Shown here piece by piece: positions 1-7,745 of a stretch of 57,035 nucleotides of DNA. The translations under genes and the position numbers were made by a program. This DNA comes from Candidatus Thiodiazotropha sp. (ex Monitilora ramsayi) (GTDB lineage Bacteria; Pseudomonadota; Gammaproteobacteria; Chromatiales; Chromatiaceae), in NCBI GenBank assembly GCA_025655575.1, contig JAHXIP010000011.1:62583-119617 (forward strand), in the 5' to 3' direction. The notes beneath the pieces were generated by a model. The model saw only the letters and a list, made by a program, of their open reading frames with translations. It searched no databases and was not told the origin of the DNA. The first letter of the stretch is position 1. Each line of letters opens with the position of its first letter.

Positions 1-1363
1 TGTCACAGACATCACCTTGGCCGTCATTATCCAGATCTGCCTGATCTGCATTAGCATTGGCTGGACAGTTGTCAATTGCATCGTTGACCCCATCTCCATC
101 GGAATCAAGCTGACTCAGAGAGCAGCCATTGGCATCAACGGACTCACCAAAGGGTGTACCAGGACAGAGATCCAGAGAATCAGAGATACCGTCTTGATCC
201 GAATCGGTCAGTGGATCGCAAACGTCTCCGATACCGTCACCATCCGCATCTGCCTGATCGCTATTTGAAATGAGAGGGCAGTTATCATCAATATCCAGGA
301 CGGTATCGTTGTCATCATCTGAATCACAGACATCACCTGTACCGTCATTGTCGTTATCAGCCTGGTTGGTATTCGAATCAATCGGACAGTTGTCATTGAT
401 ATCCAGGATAGTGTCATTGTCATCATCATCGTCACAGACATCACCGGTACCATCGTTGTCGTTATCAGCCTGATCGGTATTGGCTGTCAGGGGGCAATTA
501 TCTGTTACATCCAAGACGGTATCATTATCGTCATCGGTGTCGCAGAGATCGCCGGCACTGTCACCATCATTATTCGCTTGATCGGTATTCGCCGTTAAGG
601 GACAGTTATCAGAAGTATCGGGTATCGTGTCTCCATCGTCGTCGGTATCACAGACGTCACCCTGGCTGTCACCATCGGTATCCGTCTGATCAGCATTTGC
701 ATTAACAGGGCAGTTATCCACCAGATCAGGAACGCCATCGCCATCGCCATCCAGGAAGGCATTCGCCTGTGCACCAATATTGAAATCATCGGACCAAAAG
801 GTTCTGGTTTCATTACCGACTTCATCGCTAGTGCGAATTTCCAGGCTATTAAAACCTGCAGTTTCAATAAAACCGAGAAATTTATAGGTACCGACAGTGG
901 CATCGGCACCGGTAAAATCTACGACTTGAGATCCATCCAATGTAAAAGAGAGCTTGGTACTATCGTTACTGCGGAACCAACCACCAACCGCATAGAGGGT
1001 AAAGGGGGCTGTCAGCGTGTATCCATCAGGATTCGCATGCGATATCCCATCCAGGGTGAACATCTCATAGGCGCCATCATGAAAGTCACCATTAGAGGAA
1101 GTCATACCTGCTGATGGACCCGCTGCAGCAACGGGTGCCCATGTCATTCCCAGATTCATCACAGAGGGTGCTGAAGTAAAGGCTCGGACGTTGGTCCACG
1201 AACCCGTCTCAAAACTCTCGTGCGCCGTATCGTAAGATGCAGCTGCGAGATCAGCCAGGTAAGTTGCCTCGTCCGTATACTTCGTTAATACTGCCTGAGC
1301 AGGATTCACCAGTGCCAGACTGAGCAGACAAAATAAAATTTTAATATTGCGATGAATTAACAT
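1..1363 (-). CDS. Thrombospondin type 3 repeat exported protein (partial, C-terminus outside window)
   Basis: The frame is open from an ATG at 1363 to the left edge, so about 454 residues are visible and the C-terminus is missing. Residues 1-24 form a signal peptide ending in NPAQA. Residues 25-180 are a beta-rich domain ending in FWSDDF that I do not recognise. From about residue 185 there are seven Asp-rich repeats of the thrombospondin type 3 kind, with DNCP, a DQ or similar step, then DxDxDGxGDVCD. The family is known to bind many Ca2+ ions in extracellular proteins. The gene is the last visible of the minus-strand secreted-protein cluster, 57 bp after the preceding gene. No clear ribosome site precedes the ATG. 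An outer-membrane OmpA-like or sorting domain could follow beyond the edge, but this cannot be seen. Confidence 0.85.
   Translation of the reverse strand, partial: MLIHRNIKILFCLLSLALVNPAQAVLTKYTDEATYLADLAAASYDTAHESFETGSWTNVRAFTSAPSVMNLGMTWAPVAAAGPSAGMTSSNGDFHDGAYEMFTLDGISHANPDGYTLTAPFTLYAVGGWFRSNDSTKLSFTLDGSQVVDFTGADATVGTYKFLGFIETAGFNSLEIRTSDEVGNETRTFWSDDFNIGAQANAFLDGDGDGVPDLVDNCPVNANADQTDTDGDSQGDVCDTDDDGDTIPDTSDNCPLTANTDQANNDGDSAGDLCDTDDDNDTVLDVTDNCPLTANTDQADNDNDGTGDVCDDDDDNDTILDINDNCPIDSNTNQADNDNDGTGDVCDSDDDNDTVLDIDDNCPLISNSDQADADGDGIGDVCDPLTDSDQDGISDSLDLCPGTPFGESVDANGCSLSQLDSDGDGVNDAIDNCPANANADQADLDNDGQGDVCD
200..760 (-). repeat. Tandem 108-bp coding repeats (thrombospondin type 3 units)
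   Basis: Units of about 36 codons (108 bp) repeat in tandem inside the exported protein gene. The complement of each carries the DNCP and GDVCD coding blocks. Neighbouring units at about 325-540 are close to identical in long stretches, which suggests recent duplication and possible length variation between strains. Confidence 0.75.
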
Positions 1364-1420
1364 AAGGATAGTCTCATTAGTTTAAGTAGTGAGATATCCC
1401 CTATCGAATAACATGGTGAA

Positions 1421-2056
1421 TTAGTTCACCATCATGTCTTCAATTTTGTAATCACCCAATACAAGGGTGACCTTCTCGCCTCTTTTAACATGGGCGTCTG
1501 GGTTGCCGAAGACGATGTAATAAATCTTATTGGGTTTTATATTTTTCCCACGGTCTGTCGCTCTAAAGGCGCCGACTTTTGCGGCCATGGGAACCGGTAG
1601 TTTAGCATTAGATTTGGAAACATGCAGGTAAGGTTTAACTTTCTGATCGAAAAATATTTTCGCCTTGTCCACATCCAATACACGAAATCTGAAATCCATC
1701 ATGTAGCCGGCAGCCGTCATTTGAAGACTGAGAATCTCCACGCCCCGCTCTTCCATGATTTTCTTCGACTGTTCACTGTCGATCGGTGATGGCGCTTTCA
1801 CCGGTTGCGCAACCGGTGGTTTCCACTTTGCTTCGGACTTTGTCTTCACCTCCTCGGCTGCTTGATCTTTCATCATCGGCTTATTTACTTCATCAGCAAA
1901 GACTGAGGAACTCAAAATGCCGAATGTCAAACCGCAAAGAAAAGAGAGCATCACCACGAGAATAACAGCTCTGCGATCACGCGCCATTTCCATCTTAACA
2001 GCATCAAGTTCATCGAAAGACTCAAGTGAATTATTGGATATGCTCGTATTTCTCAT
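1421..2056 (-). CDS. Membrane-anchored periplasmic protein of unknown function
   Basis: I chose the ATG at 2056 (211 residues) because AGGTG lies at a good distance upstream; GTG 2065 and ATG 2062 are in frame just before it. A cytoplasmic tail of about 30 residues precedes one hydrophobic segment (VILVVMLSFLCGLTFGIL), then an Ala-Asp site that could be cleaved or stay as an anchor. A Lys/Pro-rich linker follows, then a C-terminal domain of about 120 residues containing FRFRVLDVDKAK and KIYYIVFGNPD. I do not recognise this domain. The gene lies between the multicopper-oxidase-like genes and the thrombospondin-repeat gene on the same strand. A hairpin at 2116-2143 separates it from the oxidase genes, so it may belong to a second transcript. 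A role in the same export or surface process is inferred only from position. Confidence 0.75.
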   Translation of the reverse strand: MRNTSISNNSLESFDELDAVKMEMARDRRAVILVVMLSFLCGLTFGILSSSVFADEVNKPMMKDQAAEEVKTKSEAKWKPPVAQPVKAPSPIDSEQSKKIMEERGVEILSLQMTAAGYMMDFRFRVLDVDKAKIFFDQKVKPYLHVSKSNAKLPVPMAAKVGAFRATDRGKNIKPNKIYYIVFGNPDAHVKRGEKVTLVLGDYKIEDMMVN

Positions 2057-2115
2057 AATCATCACCTATCACAGCTCATCCCTGATAAACCATATCGATA
2101 AATATTCTTCCTCAG

Positions 2116-2143
2116 ACAAACAACCCCGCACAGAGGCGGGGGT
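2116..2143 (-). terminator. Putative intrinsic terminator after the oxidase/cadherin gene
   Basis: Read on the minus strand, a CCCCGC/GCGGGG stem with a six-base loop is followed by TTGTTTGT. It lies about 20 bp after the stop of the 904-residue protein gene. It would end or reduce transcription before the membrane-anchored protein gene. Confidence 0.6.
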
Positions 2144-2164
2144 GTTCGTCCATTTTGGCTAGGG

Positions 2165-4879
2165 TTAGTTGATCGTCACCGGAAAGTCCAGAATAAAGGC
2201 ATTTGCAGCATCCGGGTCGGTTGCGTGCACAGCCCTCACACTGATCGTATCACCCGGGACTGGGATTGTGGTGCTATCCACCTGGATATTCCAGGCTGCA
2301 CCACCCGTCTCAACAACGCTGCCGATAAGAGTGCCGGTATCGAATCCATTCAACCAGGCCTCGATGGTGGTAGATCCATTCGGCAGTCTACCGGACACAC
2401 GTCCCTCGATCACGTACTTGCAGATACCATTCTCTGTATCGTTCTCACACTCCACCTTCTTCACCGACAATTCGCGACGGATAGTTACAGTCACTGTGTT
2501 ACTACTTGCGAGACTGTCAATGGCGTGATAATCGAAAGTGGTAACTACACCGACACGTCCGTTGGGGAAGTTATAGGTGAAGGTACCATCTGCTCCATCA
2601 CTGGTCTCGTCACCATTCAGAGGCCATCCAGTGATATTGCCACGGTTCGGGTTGGTCTCCCTTACTGCGAACACCTGAGACGGGTCAAAGGGAATCAGAT
2701 CCACATCGCCATCGTTGTCCAAGACACTAGGTGCCGGGAACGTGATGGAGCCCATGGCCGTCATGAACAGGGTATCCGCTGCCGCGATCGGTGCATCGTT
2801 CATTTCATTGACAGTGATCTCTACGGTAACGGTGTTGCTGTTACCGTCGTTATCGGTTGCCTGATAGGTGAACGAATCCGGTCCGGAAACGCCAGGACAG
2901 AACGGATTGGCAGCGATCAGGCTGCTGTTCCAGTTCGGAATCGGCTCGTAATGGAAGGAACCATCCGCATTCAGCACAAAGGCACTGGCACCACTGGGAC
3001 CGGCAGTCCATGCACAGCTTGGACCCGTTACCAATGTAGCGGTCATGGCATCGCCATCGGTTGGTATGTCGTTACCCAGCACTCCTGATGCCGCCACGTC
3101 AAGAATGGCATCCTCATCTACGCTGTAGGCATCAGCCACTGCAGTCGGTGGGGTCTGTGCAACGACGTCTTCGACAGTCACTGCAAAGGACTGTGAATCA
3201 ATGAGTCCACCAGCATCGGTCGATACGGCGGCTACAGTGGCACCACCTACATCACCTGCTCCAGGCGTCCAGCTGATCAGACCAGAGACAGAATCGATAG
3301 TCATACCGATAGGTGCATCAGCCAGAGAGTAGGTCTGCATATCACCCGTATCCGGATCGGTAGCATCCACATCGTAGTTGTACAGCTCACCCACGGTGGC
3401 GGTCAGTACCGGTGAAGAGACAATGCTTGGCGCATCATTCACCGCAGTGATATCGATGGAGACGGTAGCGACATTACTCGTCAGACCTGTTGTCGTATCC
3501 AGCACCTGATAGGTGAAGCTATCCGTGGTATCGACGTTGAGGTTTGGTGTGTAATCGAATGAACCGTCAGTATTCAATACCAAGTTACCGTTAGCCGGTG
3601 GGAGAACCAACTGTGCCTCTGGTGTTGTTGCATCGGTGTCATTAACCAACACGCCAGGTGCGGCTTCAGAGAGTAACGTGTCCTCCGTAGCCGTGAAGGC
3701 ATCATTAACAGCAACCGGATTGATCACTGTAGATGCACCCACTTCGAGGAATCGCAACATGCCACCAACCGTGTCGCCACCATCCAGTGGATCATCCGGA
3801 TCAGATGGGTTGGTCATATAGCCATTGCCGTCGTAGACGGCATATCTGCCATCAGCCGTGGGGTTGATGATCACATCTTTTGTCTTCAGTGGTGGCAGAC
3901 CGATCGAGTACTGCTCACGAGGCGCGAATCCACCAAATGAACCACCTGGGTTCTGCCAGGTATACTGAATGCCGTCTTCGGCATGGATCGTACCGTGCAT
4001 TCCCTGAATCACCGGCACATGCTTCTCGCCGGCAGCACTCAGAAAGCGCAGTAAGGTGGACTCACCCGCTACACCCGCAGGAATATCTGCAGTCGTACCA
4101 ACATAGGGTTCGCCATTGATCAAAAACCAATTGGGGCTGTAATGGATTGGTGTATAGCCGGCTGTGCCCGCTGCAACGGCAGCGTTATGTGCGGGATCGA
4201 TATCACTGTAAAACAGTGTCGCAGCATTATCATACGCCACGCCCGGATAGACTTCGCCAGCTGCAGCATCTTTAGTCACCGCACCATACAGACCCATGTA
4301 GACCTGTAGTTGAGGATTGGTGCCCGAGTGATACATATAAGTACCAGGGTTCGAAAACGCGGTCCCTCGGAAGTTGTTCCAAACATACGCCCTTCGACCA
4401 CCATTCGCGGCAGCTTCACGGCCATATGAACGCACCTTTTTGGTCAGATTCGCACCTCGGGACCCTACAGAATTATCATTCCACGTGGGGCCATTATTAT
4501 TAGCAGACCAAGGTATCTCCTGACCTGGGATCATAATAGAAGTCGGCTGAGGCAGCCCATTCGACAGAAAAATACGGAAGTTAGGGTCACCAACTCCAGC
4601 TGCCAATTGAGGCCCAGGTGAGACTGGATCCGGCAAACCATTCACACATGTGAGTCTTGCAGCGTTGTCAGCGGCTTGATAACAGGATGCCGTGTCTTCT
4701 ACATAACCCCACATGGGTACATCAACCAGGGTTCCGTCCGCCATTGGCAACTGCTTTGTATAGGCCTTGGCCGCGATATAATGATCTACGACTGCGAAGG
4801 CAGGGCTGGTAGCCATCGCCAAAGCACAGGCTGCTACAATCGGTTTGATTCTAGTCTTCATTGTATTAAACCTTTTCAT
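2165..4879 (-). CDS. Multicopper-oxidase-like protein fused to cadherin-like/Ig repeats
   Basis: This is a 904-residue exported protein with a signal peptide (residues 1-29, ending SPAFA). A G-rich ribosome site precedes the ATG. Residues 30-380 resemble the cupredoxin fold of multicopper oxidases: NPGTYMYHSG at about 178-186 and QVYMGLYGA at about 192-200 match the end of a first cupredoxin domain. I see no HxH pairs and no HCH motif, so most canonical copper ligands are absent. Residues 385-760 hold tandem cadherin-like/VCBS-type modules (NDAFTATEDT, NDTDA, FDYTPN, DSFTYQ) and a putative Ig module (GLISWTPGAGDVGG). The last 100 residues are a separate beta domain. It sits 15 bp downstream of a second oxidase-like gene. 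I infer an extracellular structural or binding subunit rather than an independent oxidase. Confidence 0.8.
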   Translation of the reverse strand: MKRFNTMKTRIKPIVAACALAMATSPAFAVVDHYIAAKAYTKQLPMADGTLVDVPMWGYVEDTASCYQAADNAARLTCVNGLPDPVSPGPQLAAGVGDPNFRIFLSNGLPQPTSIMIPGQEIPWSANNNGPTWNDNSVGSRGANLTKKVRSYGREAAANGGRRAYVWNNFRGTAFSNPGTYMYHSGTNPQLQVYMGLYGAVTKDAAAGEVYPGVAYDNAATLFYSDIDPAHNAAVAAGTAGYTPIHYSPNWFLINGEPYVGTTADIPAGVAGESTLLRFLSAAGEKHVPVIQGMHGTIHAEDGIQYTWQNPGGSFGGFAPREQYSIGLPPLKTKDVIINPTADGRYAVYDGNGYMTNPSDPDDPLDGGDTVGGMLRFLEVGASTVINPVAVNDAFTATEDTLLSEAAPGVLVNDTDATTPEAQLVLPPANGNLVLNTDGSFDYTPNLNVDTTDSFTYQVLDTTTGLTSNVATVSIDITAVNDAPSIVSSPVLTATVGELYNYDVDATDPDTGDMQTYSLADAPIGMTIDSVSGLISWTPGAGDVGGATVAAVSTDAGGLIDSQSFAVTVEDVVAQTPPTAVADAYSVDEDAILDVAASGVLGNDIPTDGDAMTATLVTGPSCAWTAGPSGASAFVLNADGSFHYEPIPNWNSSLIAANPFCPGVSGPDSFTYQATDNDGNSNTVTVEITVNEMNDAPIAAADTLFMTAMGSITFPAPSVLDNDGDVDLIPFDPSQVFAVRETNPNRGNITGWPLNGDETSDGADGTFTYNFPNGRVGVVTTFDYHAIDSLASSNTVTVTIRRELSVKKVECENDTENGICKYVIEGRVSGRLPNGSTTIEAWLNGFDTGTLIGSVVETGGAAWNIQVDSTTIPVPGDTISVRAVHATDPDAANAFILDFPVTIN

Positions 4880-4894
4880 TATCGTTCCCCCCCC

Positions 4895-6301
4895 TTAATT
4901 AATTGGAGTGCCGGGCGGAAGCACGACAACCGAGCCCAGGCTGCCGCCGGGGAAGATATCGAATGTGGTCAGCTCTTTCTCCGCATGGGAGTGCCACACC
5001 AGGAAGTAGCCACCGAAGGGGTTCAGACCACCTTCACCGGGAGGCAGATCACCGGTATCACCCAGGAAGGGGCTACCGCTCCACCAGCCACCCAGGCTCA
5101 GATCTGCCACACCAGGCAGCGTGACCAGATCGGACAACGCTTTTCCATGGTCGGGGCAATATTCGTGATCGTAGGTAGAACCATTTTCAACCTCACCGAA
5201 ACCGTCGTTATCCAAATCGACACAGACGTGAGCGGTATCGTGACCGTAGATATCCCAGTTCAGATCCTTGCCGGTCCAGGTCCAGAGTGCATCGATACTC
5301 TGTTTGGGTGCAGAATTGAGGGTATTATCGGAACGTCCCAAGTTGGAGGTGATGCCATCAGAACTGAGCATCTTGCCGTCCCGACCAATCAAGCGCAGAT
5401 TCTCACCATGATAATGCATCGGGTGTGAGTCATGTCCGGCATTTACGTTACGTACCAGCACCCGATCACCAGGATGCGCCATAACCAGCGCCTCATAAGG
5501 CTGATTGGGGAACAGGGTATTAAAGTCGCCCTGGAACACATCAGGGAAGACACGACCATTGAGAAACCACACCTTGGCATAACGATCAGGATTGGTGAAG
5601 TGAGCGTAGTGACCCTTCTCCATCTGTATATGGATGTCGGGATCGATCTCCGTCATCAGGTAAAGATTCTCCTGTTCATAGTCAGTACCCGTGCCGGCGC
5701 CATAGGCACTTCGGCTGCCATCTGCAGGACGTACAATCATCACGCCCTGCAGACCCATCTCGGCATGCAGACCGGGGTTTTCCCCATCGAGACTATGGTA
5801 GACATAGGTACCTGGGCTGCCAGCCGTAAAAGTGTAACTGACCGCTGTACTGACTGGGGCTGCCTTAGTCACCAAGCCATCGACACAGGCCGTTGGTGTA
5901 GTAGTACCAATCAGCGGGGCACATTCCGCAGCAACATTATGACCAGTCACCACGATAGAAACCGGATCGGTTACACCGTAGTTGGTCATGTTGATGGTGA
6001 CGTTCTCACCTTCAGTCACGATCAGGGTCGGCGCTGGATACTGAGGCAAGGAGTAGCCATTGCCTTCAGAGTGCGTTGCACCCGATCCTGCATTCATATC
6101 ACCAAAGCCCCACATGTGGAGACTGGTGCCTTCCGGCAGGTTCATATTGAATGGGAAGGCGTACAGATTGAACACGCCACCTTGCGGGGTAATACCACGA
6201 ATGTCATGGGCAGCCTGCGACTGTGCCCAGGGGAGCAGACTCGCCACGCCCAGCATCAGGACGCTCATCAGCCGCCCAGGTTTTTTGAGTAGTTTTCTCA
6301 T
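4895..6301 (-). CDS. Divergent multicopper-oxidase-like exported protein
   Basis: About 468 residues. Four in-frame ATGs are stacked at 6310-6299 directly after AGGAG; the third or fourth has usable spacing. A signal peptide ends near AQSQA. The N-terminal cupredoxin has PTLIVTEGENVTINMTN and GTYVYHS. The C-terminal cupredoxin keeps HPMHYH (about 296-301, counted from the first ATG), the usual HxxHxH copper signature. The final copper motif reads WHSHAEKE (about 439-446) where the family normally has HCHxxxH, so the type 1 copper Cys is Ser and the following His is lost. Asp-rich DLDNDGFGE could bind calcium. It lies in an operon between two related genes, with gaps of 15-28 bp. I infer a periplasmic or extracellular protein with an incomplete copper set. 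Confidence 0.85.
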   Translation of the reverse strand: MRKLLKKPGRLMSVLMLGVASLLPWAQSQAAHDIRGITPQGGVFNLYAFPFNMNLPEGTSLHMWGFGDMNAGSGATHSEGNGYSLPQYPAPTLIVTEGENVTINMTNYGVTDPVSIVVTGHNVAAECAPLIGTTTPTACVDGLVTKAAPVSTAVSYTFTAGSPGTYVYHSLDGENPGLHAEMGLQGVMIVRPADGSRSAYGAGTGTDYEQENLYLMTEIDPDIHIQMEKGHYAHFTNPDRYAKVWFLNGRVFPDVFQGDFNTLFPNQPYEALVMAHPGDRVLVRNVNAGHDSHPMHYHGENLRLIGRDGKMLSSDGITSNLGRSDNTLNSAPKQSIDALWTWTGKDLNWDIYGHDTAHVCVDLDNDGFGEVENGSTYDHEYCPDHGKALSDLVTLPGVADLSLGGWWSGSPFLGDTGDLPPGEGGLNPFGGYFLVWHSHAEKELTTFDIFPGGSLGSVVVLPPGTPIN

Positions 6302-6329
6302 CATCATCATCTCCTAGCTCGGCTTGGCC

Positions 6330-7613
6330 TTAGTTCACGACGATTTCGGTAATCATGCCGCCGTCGAACTGAGTATTGTTGCTCATCTGATGCAGCTCAG
6401 TGGCATGCAGGAAGTAGGTGCCCGCTGCAACATCGCTGGTATCAATGATCACGTCATGAGTCTCACCACCGCCGAAGTTCACGGAAGCCGTGGTGCGGTA
6501 GACATTCTTGCCATCGGTACCGCGCATATGACGTGCGCCTGTGCCAACCAATTGCATCTTCAGACCCGGTGCCGTCAGGGTCCAGAAACGATCCAGACCG
6601 ACGTTGGAGAGCCTCAACAGCAACCGATTGCCATCCACAGCACGGTTGATGGTGATGGCCGAGTCAATCAGCTGAGTGGGTGATCCGTTATTTAAGAGTT
6701 CGCCAGGTGTGCCGGTGATCTTGCCTGCGGCGTCATCCACAGGTGCAGGGAGTGCCGCTGAATTGACGGTGTCCGGGTAACCCCGGCCGTTGATCTGTGG
6801 ATAGTCACCTTCCAACAGGGCGAAAGGCAGAGGCTGGACGAAGACACTGGCGTCATGGAACTCCGAGTCGAAACTTGACAACTGTAAGGCCTTCTCCATA
6901 TCAAAGGCAGTGGTGCCGTCATCATCGTTATAGGTATAACCCAGTGGCGCACCTGCATCGGTGCCTCCCTTGCGTGTTGCTACCGGACAAGGGATAGCCC
7001 CCGTACAGCCAGTCGCATCCTGTGCGGGATGCACATAAAGGTTGGCCAACATACCCATCTCCATGTGCTCGGTCGCTTCCACATGACAATGGTAGATATA
7101 GGTGCCCGGCTCTACGATGTTGTAGTAGTAGGTCAGGGTTGCACCCATGTTGATGGAGATTGAAACCTCCGGCACGCCATCGAATACAGTGGCGGCATTC
7201 GGGAAGCCATGAAAATGGACCGTATGCGGATCGAACAGATCGGGACGAATCACCGTACCGACGTTGGTCAGGTTCAGCCAAAACTCATCACCCTGATCCA
7301 GCTCAACCGTGGGTCCAGGCCACTCCGCATCGAGGATGCCTTCCGCAATGAGATCATCGGGAAGGGTTCCTGTCTGATCGCCGAAACCAAAGATATAGAG
7401 CGGGTTGGTATCCGACATGATGGCGAAACTGTCACCTGCGATCAGCGACATACACTTCGCATTCGGATGATTGGGATCAGGACTATCGATCACCGCATCA
7501 CCATCCGTATCGCCTTTACACTGTACGTTGACCACTGCGCTGGCGCTTCCCATCATTCCAAGCAATGTGATTGCAACTGCCCCGGCAAGGGCTTTTTTGG
7601 TAAAAATTTTCAT
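6330..7613 (-). CDS. Multicopper oxidase with type 1 copper motif in the first domain
   Basis: 427 residues with a signal peptide (ending GSASA) and GAGGAGTAA before the ATG. The first cupredoxin domain carries HFHG (about 133-136) and HCHVEATEHMEMGM (175-188). This supplies a type 1 copper Cys-His-Met set and candidate type 2/3 ligands, as in two-domain multicopper oxidases that place the type 1 site in domain 1. The second domain ends in FLHATELHQM and has no HCH. This is the only one of the three oxidase-like genes here with an apparently complete type 1 site, so it is the best candidate for the active enzyme. Such enzymes oxidise phenolics, metal ions or other reductants with O2; the substrate cannot be read from the sequence. 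It follows the giant surface protein gene by 132 bp. Confidence 0.88.
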   Translation of the reverse strand: MKIFTKKALAGAVAITLLGMMGSASAVVNVQCKGDTDGDAVIDSPDPNHPNAKCMSLIAGDSFAIMSDTNPLYIFGFGDQTGTLPDDLIAEGILDAEWPGPTVELDQGDEFWLNLTNVGTVIRPDLFDPHTVHFHGFPNAATVFDGVPEVSISINMGATLTYYYNIVEPGTYIYHCHVEATEHMEMGMLANLYVHPAQDATGCTGAIPCPVATRKGGTDAGAPLGYTYNDDDGTTAFDMEKALQLSSFDSEFHDASVFVQPLPFALLEGDYPQINGRGYPDTVNSAALPAPVDDAAGKITGTPGELLNNGSPTQLIDSAITINRAVDGNRLLLRLSNVGLDRFWTLTAPGLKMQLVGTGARHMRGTDGKNVYRTTASVNFGGGETHDVIIDTSDVAAGTYFLHATELHQMSNNTQFDGGMITEIVVN

Positions 7614-7680
7614 CTGGCGTTACTCCTCATGATTTTTTGTAACTGCCTAAAACTAAATCTGCTGTTTGCTGATCCCTTTG

Positions 7681-7717
7681 GGTGGAACCCTTGTCCTTGA
7701 TAAGCAAGGGCTCCACC
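7681..7717. other. Strong intergenic hairpin between giant protein and oxidase genes
   Basis: GGTGGA-A-CCCTTG pairs with CAAGGG-C-TCCACC around an 11-base loop, giving 12 base pairs with one internal mismatch. No U-run follows on the minus strand. It may be an mRNA processing or stability element that sets the ratio of the giant protein to the oxidases, or a weak attenuator. Confidence 0.6.
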
Positions 7718-7745
7718 GTGAGGAGATCATTCACATCGCTTACTA

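Noticed and set aside
200..760. Regular repeats that at first look like a CRISPR array
   Set aside because: The unit is 108 bp, in frame, and encodes Asp-rich thrombospondin type 3 repeats; there are no unique spacers between short repeats.
2225..6292. Long plus-strand open frames opposite the oxidase genes (about 290 codons)
   Set aside because: They are shadow frames: no ribosome sites, no recognisable domains, and the minus strand encodes clear signal peptides and family motifs.
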